From Batillaria attramentaria (lineage: Eukaryota; Mollusca; Gastropoda; Batillariidae): 64,000 nt of DNA. The notes under the pieces are model-generated. The model did not search any database, was not told the origin of the DNA, and saw nothing but the letters and a program-made list of their open reading frames with translations. Numbering within the stretch: the stretch's first letter is position 1; the number at the start of each line of letters is the position of its first letter. The translations under genes were made by a program, and so were the position numbers. The stretch spans positions 581,001 through 645,000 of the forward strand of contig JACVVK020000018.1 in the NCBI GenBank assembly GCA_018292915.2. Direction: 5' to 3'. Shown here one piece after another: positions 58,006 through 64,000 of this stretch.

Positions 58006-58170
58006 GGGGGTGTTTGGGAGTTTAACGTCCTTTTCCACCACGTTTGGGTGATATCAAAGCCGGAGCAACGAGAAAAAGGCCTGCACAATATTAAGCCCCA
58101 GCTGGGAATCGAACTAACGACCCGAGCATTGAAAGTCCAACGCTCTACCATTCGGCTTTCCCGGCTCTCC
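58006..58170 (-). repeat. SINE-B copy
   Basis: A reverse copy with GGTGTTTGGGAGTTTAACGT, GTGATATCAAAGCCGGAGCA and a minus-strand AGCCGAATGGTAGAGCGTTG head. Confidence 0.85.
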
Positions 58171-58185
58171 AGGGTCCATGTACAC

Positions 58186-58538
58186 TGCAGCAGTTTCATT
58201 TCATTTCATTTAGCGAAAGCCTAGCATAACGTCCACAAGAGCTGCGGACGTTCCAATTTAGCGATAGCCTTTGCTGGCGTCTAACTAAATTGCAGTATGT
58301 TCATTTAGCGGGACGTGCATTTAGCGATGGTCTGGGATAACGTCCACTACAACTGCTGGACATTCAGGTTCGTTTACCGATAGCTTCGGGAAGCGTCCAC
58401 CTAAACTGCAGCAGGTCCCTTAAAGCGATAGACTTGGCTAACGTCCACTTGAGCCGCAGCAGGTTCATTTAGCGACAGCCTGGGCTGACGTCCACTTGAA
58501 CTGCAGCAGGTTCGTTTAGCGATAGCCTCGGCTAACGT
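58186..58538. repeat. Minisatellite (about 57-bp unit) overlapping the receptor stop codon
   Basis: Six to seven diverged units contain TTCATTTAGCGATAGCCT, CTAACGTCCACTTGA and CTGCAGCAGG. The last unit (GATAGCCTCGGCTAACG) includes the TAG stop (minus strand, 58534-58532) of the second receptor. Confidence 0.8.
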
Positions 58539-61452
58539 TTGCTCTCTTCGCTGTTCCGCTTGAGAACTTCGTCGTAAAGTCGCTGTTCAAGGCGTCGCTC
58601 GTGACGCTGACGTCGCTTCTCCAGAACGGAGTTCAATGTGTACAGCAGCGGATTCACCGCAGAGTTGAGGGGCAAGACACAGATAGCCACGGCCACGTTG
58701 ACTTCGCCAGGGATGGCGACCCTTTAGAAGCCAACAGTCCCAACACACCAATGGGAAACCAGCAGAGGAAGTCTGTCACCACGACGCTGAGAAGTCGACG
58801 AGCGATGTCCTGGTCTTGATTCTTCCTGTTGGGCATGGCCATTCTCTGTGTCCGGACCGACGCGTAGATGGAGACCTGACCCACCGCGATCATGAGGAAA
58901 AGAACGAAGTTCAGCACGATCAGGATACCGTATGCATAATCGCTCCCGGCAAAGTCTTTCCTGGTGACCGGTAATGGAATACAGATGCCAGTGTGGCTGT
59001 AGAAGGTCCAGTGGGAATGCCGTGGGAACAGCGGCACGGCAGCGAAAATCAATCCCATCACCCACACTGCGGCGCACGCCACATTAGCCGACTTTCGCTG
59101 AAACCGAAACTGTGAGAAGGGGAACGTTAAAACGACGAATCTGTCTAGAGTGATCAAACAAACGATGAAGGCCGAGACTTCGTTTGAGGTAAACGACAGA
59201 AAACCTGCTACCTTGCACGCAGCACTGTTCCGCCAGGAGACGTCTTTCCATAGATACGTGCCCAAATACACGCCGTCTGCTACGCCAATGATGGCAAGGT
59301 ACACGCCCATCAGGAAGTCAGACAAGCTGAGATGAGTTACAAACCAACCAAAACCTGTTTTGTTTCCTGCCCCATACACAAACATCCGAATGGTAAAGCT
59401 TCCGATGTTGCCGAGTAGCGCAAAAACTGCGAACACCGTCAAGACAACGCGGTAGATAGTCGACCGCAGTAGGGAGTCACACGACGAGATTTCGTCGTAA
59501 GGGGCGTGACAATGGTTGGGATTAAGTCCTTTGGGGAGTGTGTCTGAACAACACAGCTTGTAGTTGTCCGAGTATATGGCTTTCAGATGACTAAGCCCAC
59601 CAAGAATGTCTCGATTGAACCGAGACACAGGGCAACCACGCAGATCCAGCACCTTGAGAAACTGTAATGTCTGGAACCCATCGTTCCGAACGCGGTGCAC
59701 CTTGCAGCCAGACATATTCAGCGTCTCAAGCGTCGGAAATGGAACGTGTAGTCTGACGTCAACTTCCGGTATTTTTATTCCTGATAAGTCAAGCGTGACA
59801 AGTTCAGGGAGGGCACTGTGTGAAGCCTCGCCATCAAACAGGGATGTTACAGGATTGTCGGAAAGAATCAGGACCTGTAGGTTGTTCATGTGCTGCAGGT
59901 CTTCACGACTGATGGAGGCAATATAATTACGACTCAGATCCAGCGAACGTAAATTTTCCAGTCGGGGCATACGCGCGTCAAGTAGGCGACATTCAGCCAG
60001 ATCAAGAAAAACAAGCATCCTGTTGTTTGTGAAGAGCTCTTGAGTCATGTTGCTTCCACGGACGGCCATGTACCGGAGGTCAGGGTGCTGGTAGGCAGCA
60101 AACCAACCGACGCAAGTGAAACTCAACCCGTAGCATGTGCAATTCTCGGGACAGGTCAAGTCACACAGCAGCTCGTCGTCGTGTTGAGGACAGTGGGGCA
60201 CGCCGTCGCACATGTAGTCGGCATGGACACACACCAACGAACCGCGACAGCGGTAGAAGCCGGGACACAGGTAAGTCTCACACCTTGCCTCGTCTTCACT
60301 TCCTGGACAGTCACTGACGCCGTTGCAACGCACGAACACGGGCAGACAGATCAGGTCATCGCCAGGGCACAGAAAGTGTGTTTCCGGACACGCAAATGAT
60401 TCGCGTTTTTCGCGTTGACAGTCGTGGCAGATGGCCAGCGGTTGGTCCTTTGCCCGTGCCCTTTGAAGTCGACGATGGAAGGAGGGTATACAACAGAATA
60501 AGAATATCCCTGACCACAAAACTCGTCTGCCCCGTTGAAACAGTCGTCCTTCCCATCGCACCACTCGTGCACGGAGTAGCACTAGGATCGAGAGTGTGTT
60601 TAGAAGTTGTAACAAAGGTGGATGGGTGCGTAACATCATTTTACGTCACACACGGGTGATACGTAAGACGGAGCAACGAGGAAAACGGGAAAAAAGCCAG
60701 CACAACTATTTAGCTCCCAGTCAGGAATCGAATTCACGGCCCGAGGACTGAAAGTCGAACGCTCTACCATCGACTTTCCCGGTTTGTAACGGGCCATGAC
60801 ACAAAATCTACAATAAAACTGAGTGACGGTAGTTATTCGCTACTGGTAAATTGTTAATTCCACACATAAAAGCTAGCAATATCATTCAGTAGTTCTGATG
60901 AAACGGAAATGATTGAAAGCATGCAGACATTATCATGAACGAGACTTGCACTGGATAACGACGGAAGTACACAATGCACAAAAGAATTGTTGGGGTCAAT
61001 GGTCTTGTAAGGTAAGGGCAATAATAAATAAGTGGATTTAGGCATAACATTGTGCAAAGGGCTGAAGTCACCATATCGGCTACAACAGGCTAATCTGCAG
61101 ATTCTACCAGTTTGAAAGATGCCAGCTCAGTACTGATTGATCAGGAGTTCAAACTCACAGCCAAAGCTGTGACACCCCACCTGTTTGTTTCCACACTTCA
61201 GCGACTGGCTCGCGGGGCATGGTGGGTAGACACAGAAGGACTCGTCGCTTGCGTCACTGCAATCAGAGCGGAAGTCGCACACCAGGGTGTAGGGCACGTG
61301 CTGCATGCCGTTCATGCACTTGAAGGGAGGCGGAAATGACGTCAGCGACGCCGAACATCGCGTGGTCGAAGAAGAAGAAGCGGCAGGAACGTTCTGCTCC
61401 AAAATGCACGCGCTCCGCTCGTCACAGGCTAGGAATTTGTGACTCACGTAAC
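58532..61452 (-). pseudogene. Second GRL101-like receptor, two apparent frameshifts, 5' exons not found
   Basis: Two exons are visible: 61181-61452 (LDLa; CDFRSDCSDASDESFC, donor after GNKQ) and 58532-60581. The second has LDLa repeats (CDGKDDCFNGADEFC, CNGVSDCPGSEDEARC, CDGVPHCPQHDDELLC), an LRR block and 7TM. Unlike the first receptor, it keeps LITLDRFVVLTFPF in TM3 and DFLCWFPIG in TM6. One frame break lies in a five-T run at 60406-60410 and another at the CCC of 58720-58722, where GLLASKG should continue as VAIPGEVNVAVAICVLPLNS and then NPLLYT. Both are single-base changes in homopolymers, so they could be assembly errors. CUB and lectin exons equivalent to the first receptor were not found up to 64000. 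Confidence 0.75.
60640..60785 (-). repeat. SINE-B copy
   Basis: A reverse copy in the receptor intron with CACACGGGTGATACGTAAGAC, and on the minus strand TCGATGGTAGAGCGTTCGAC. Confidence 0.78.
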
Positions 61453-61561
61453 CTAAGATAAGATAAGATAACTGCGTCAAACCACATGGTAGACTCCAGA
61501 GTGCAGTCCCTTTTCGGCGGGGCGTGAAAATGTGACTGCTTACACCCAGCGCCATTTTCAA

Positions 61562-62067
61562 AAATGGCGAAATTTTTTTAGAAAAGCGAAGACTTGTGTG
61601 TCATATGAATCGATTTGAAACGAAGTCTTGAATATCCGACCACTTTTGGTTTGGGCAAAATCTTTGCCAGCGGACAATTATTGTTGCGATTTGATGGCAC
61701 TGTTTACGTGGTACACTGATCCAACAGGATGTGAGTAAACGGCAAGGGGGTTGCACTCTGACAGGCCAAGATGTTGCACTCTGCAGGCAAGTATTATTGC
61801 ACGGTGCAGACGATTACGTACCTGCCTTGTGGTGGAATAAGAGACGATTACAAAAGCATACAGACCCGTGCTCTAGGACTGAATGTAATAACAGATCTGT
61901 CCATTCAGACAGAGACATGTTATGTATGTCTCTGATTCAGAAACACGCCTACTTTCACTCTGAAGACAGCCTGCCATCACTTGCGCCATTGAGGATCCCT
62001 CTGGGTTCAAAGCTGGTCAAGGATGACATAGTGCGCGACCTTGTGTTTGAGAGCACCGAGACAATTT
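61562..62067. other. Stretch with an unassigned plus-strand open frame
   Basis: A frame at about 61731-62069 reads through ALCRQVLLHGADDYVPALWW and SLIQKHAYFHSEDSLPS to a TAG at the border of the next repeat. I do not recognise it and see no clear splice partner. It may be part of an uncatalogued mobile element. Confidence 0.25.
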
Positions 62068-62320
62068 AGGCCCGTCACGGTAGCGCAGTGAGCGCCATTT
62101 CCCCACTGTGCACAGAGGTACTTTCCACTGAAAGACTCTGTGCCCCAGAGAGTGACCACATGGACTCCACAGCATCATCTTACCAGCATCCTCACTCTCA
62201 TCATGCATAATAAGAAAAAAAATGCCCTAGCTTCCGAGCCCTCCGTCGATTCCACCCATAGCATGAGAGGAATACCAATGGAGCTGGCAGAAAATTGTGC
62301 CCCCCCCCCCCCCCCAAAAA
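62068..62320 (+). repeat. SINE-C, longest copy
   Basis: The head GGCCCGTCACGGTAGCGCAG contains an A-box-like TAGCGCAGTG. The body shares ACATGGACTCCACAGCATCA and GAGGAATACCAATGGAGCTG with the copy at 15345. It ends in poly-C and an A-rich (AAAT)n tail. Confidence 0.65.
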
Positions 62321-62475
62321 AAATAAATAAATAAATAAAATAAAAAAATAAAAAAAGAAGAAGAAAAAACGAAAAAACGATAAGGCTAATTAATAAATAA
62401 TGTTGTTTTCATCCTCGTTCTCCAACAGCGATTTCTGGAGAGCCGTGGAATAGCTGTGGATGTACTATGCAAGGG

Positions 62476-62575
62476 TAAGGTCGTCGATATACTTGCAAAC
62501 AATGCGATATCCACCAAAACAAACTGGCAACGATATACTTGCAAACAATGCGATATTCACCCTAACAAACTGGCA
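62476..62575. repeat. 48-bp tandem duplication
   Basis: CGATATACTTGCAAACAATG and the following 28 nt are present twice with few changes. Confidence 0.85.
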
Positions 62576-63217
62576 AAGTCACTGGCCAGGCTAAAAATAT
62601 TCCAGTGCCCTTGACATTCCGACAAAACAGCCAATCCGGTGCATTGTATTTTTACCCGCGAACGCTTGCTTTTCGTTCTGCTGCCTCCTTGCTGCGAAGA
62701 TGCAAAATCGTTTTGGATATAGCTCAGACAAAGATTACGTACAAACACTACAAAACTGATTGGAAATCATTTTAAGGTCACTAAATATCAACATGCGGGA
62801 ACGCAGCACAGATTTTTGCCTGTCTAATAAAAATATTCAGACACGAGCGTCGGCTAGTTGCCTGGCTGTAAACCTACACTAGACCAGTTCGTCATCACTG
62901 ACATAAAACTCTAGCAAGCGACACATGCAAGACGAAAAGAAACAAAACACGCAAGGTTCCCGCCGTGACGCTGAGAAAAAAACAAAAACAAAAAAAAAAA
63001 ACAAGGAGGAACGGCCCCGTCCTACAAAGTTGTTTCTCCAAACTTCATTTTATTTTGTCTTTGTTGTTATTGTTGGCCGGTTCCCCCCTCTCCAAGTTCT
63101 ACCAATGACACTAGATCCTCTACGACCTCGACCGATTAGCCACGTGACTGGGGGTGGGGGCCGGGTGGGGGAAGAAGGGAGGGAGAGAGAGAGAGGCAGA
63201 GAGAGAGAGAGAGAGAG

Positions 63218-63300
63218 GGTGGGTGAGTGGGTGTTTAGGAGTTTAACGTCCTTTTCCCCCACATAAGGGTGATATCAAAGACGGGGTACGAAAACAGGCA
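63218..63300 (-). repeat. SINE-B 3' fragment
   Basis: GGTGTTTAGGAGTTTAACGT and GGTGATATCAAAGACGGGG mark the 3' half of a reverse copy; the head is missing. GA repeats precede it. Confidence 0.75.
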
Positions 63301-63525
63301 GTATAATTGGATGATCTTCCCAATTTCAGAAAATGAAGCCATTTGAACATTTTTTTCGAAAAATTCGTAACATGACCGATTTATAAAAATCGGCGATAAC
63401 TCTTTTGAAAATGCAGTAGGCTAAAAAATCGTGAAAAATAGGTCTGGAGAAGGTGAATTCCCATTTTATCTCAAAGTAAAAAAGGCCTCCAACGAGGTGG
63501 TTTAGGAGATAGCCATCATTACATC

Positions 63526-63528
<3 letters not shown>

Positions 63529-63582
<54 letters not shown>
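63529..63582. repeat. (CA)n microsatellite
   Basis: About 54 bp of CA. Confidence 0.95.
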
Positions 63583-63586
<4 letters not shown>

Positions 63587-63611
63587 TTCCCGCCAAAAGA
63601 ACGCAGCAGCA

Positions 63612-63784
63612 AAGTGTGCACGTAAGGTGTCTATGACGCAGATTTCGTTACGTCACTGTGTGCGTGAAAGTAAGTATTGTGTGGAGAAACGTCACAGTCT
63701 TGTTTTGTATCACTGAAACTTGCTGCTGCGCGTAGCAAAATCTGCCCCGTCTCATAAAGTTGTTTCTCTATAGAGAAACAACTT
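63612..63784 (-). repeat. Dispersed element with terminal palindrome, copy B
   Basis: An inverted copy of 38455-38619, ending in the longer palindrome AGTTGTTTCTCTATAGAGAA.. that reads the same on both strands over about 28 bp. Confidence 0.75.
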
Positions 63785-63883
63785 AAAAATGCAGCACACA
63801 GTGTGTGTATGCAATCAAGCCAACACAAAACCTCTCCCACTGGTCACAGACAATGCATCCACTGTCTCTGCGCTAATTGACCA

Positions 63884-63943
63884 AATCGCAGATCTGTCTA
63901 GCCCTGAATGGCAAATCGCAGATCTGTCTAGCCCTGAATGGCA
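63884..63943. repeat. 30-bp perfect tandem duplication
   Basis: CAAATCGCAGATCTGTCTAG plus ten further bases occurs twice in a row. Confidence 0.95.
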
Positions 63944-64000
63944 CTGCTCAAGAATAACGTCTACAGACAAACACACACAAAACGTGGTTAGAAGCCACTG

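Noticed and set aside
38455..63784. Coding potential in the palindrome-ended repeat (frame FSIEKQLY..GQI.LRAAA)
   Set aside because: The frame is open in one copy only and stops early in the other; similarity reflects shared DNA, not protein constraint.

Overview
The window is animal nuclear DNA, most likely from a mollusc and probably a gastropod. The genes have introns with GT/AG borders. There are long (TG/CA)n, (TC/GA)n and poly-C/poly-G tracts, many tRNA-headed SINEs, and two tandem receptors with the LDLa + C-type lectin + LRR + rhodopsin-like 7TM layout of the GRL101 family first described in the pond snail Lymnaea. No prokaryotic feature is present. The species cannot be named from the sequence alone.

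Layout. (1) 1-10 kb is a housekeeping block: a USP12/USP46-type deubiquitinase on the minus strand (seven coding exons plus an initiator-codon exon; 3' end outside the window) lies head-to-head with ribosomal protein L21 on the plus strand (complete, 160 aa). About 300 bp separate them, so they probably share a promoter. As I recall, human USP12 and RPL21 are also divergent neighbours, which would make this an ancient linkage. (2) 10-32 kb has no gene I can support. It is SINEs, MITE-like elements, one LINE tail, microsatellites and homopolymer tracts. (3) 33-38 kb holds a three-coding-exon plus-strand gene for a 223-aa acidic protein of unknown function. (4) 39.2-51.3 kb is a complete six-exon GRL101-like receptor on the minus strand (1465 aa). 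(5) 52-58 kb is a transposon cluster: a 1.77-kb near-perfect palindrome with Harbinger-type ends, a Tc1/mariner-like MITE, and an element with a HARBI1-like fragment. (6) 58.5-61.5 kb is a second GRL101-like receptor on the same strand, with two apparent frameshifts and its upstream exons missing or outside the window.

Most striking region. Intron 2 of the first receptor is almost filled by a 3.85-kb TTAA-flanked transposon (44409-48258). On the minus strand it carries a decayed THAP-domain transposase, as in the Kolobok superfamily. Convergent to it, on the plus strand, is a four-exon gene for a cysteine-rich domain like the cytoplasmic tail (ballast) of P2X7 receptors; both genes are broken. 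Intron 1 of the same receptor holds a 1.1-kb element flanked by CCGG with an integrase-type HHCC fragment, i.e. a Ginger-like cut-and-paste transposon. At least six DNA-transposon types can therefore be read from ends and target duplications: hAT-like, Kolobok-like, Ginger-like, PIF/Harbinger-like, Tc1/mariner-like and piggyBac-like.

Exon borders were worked out by hand from reading-frame continuity, splice dinucleotides and family resemblance. Family names come from remembered motifs, not database searches.
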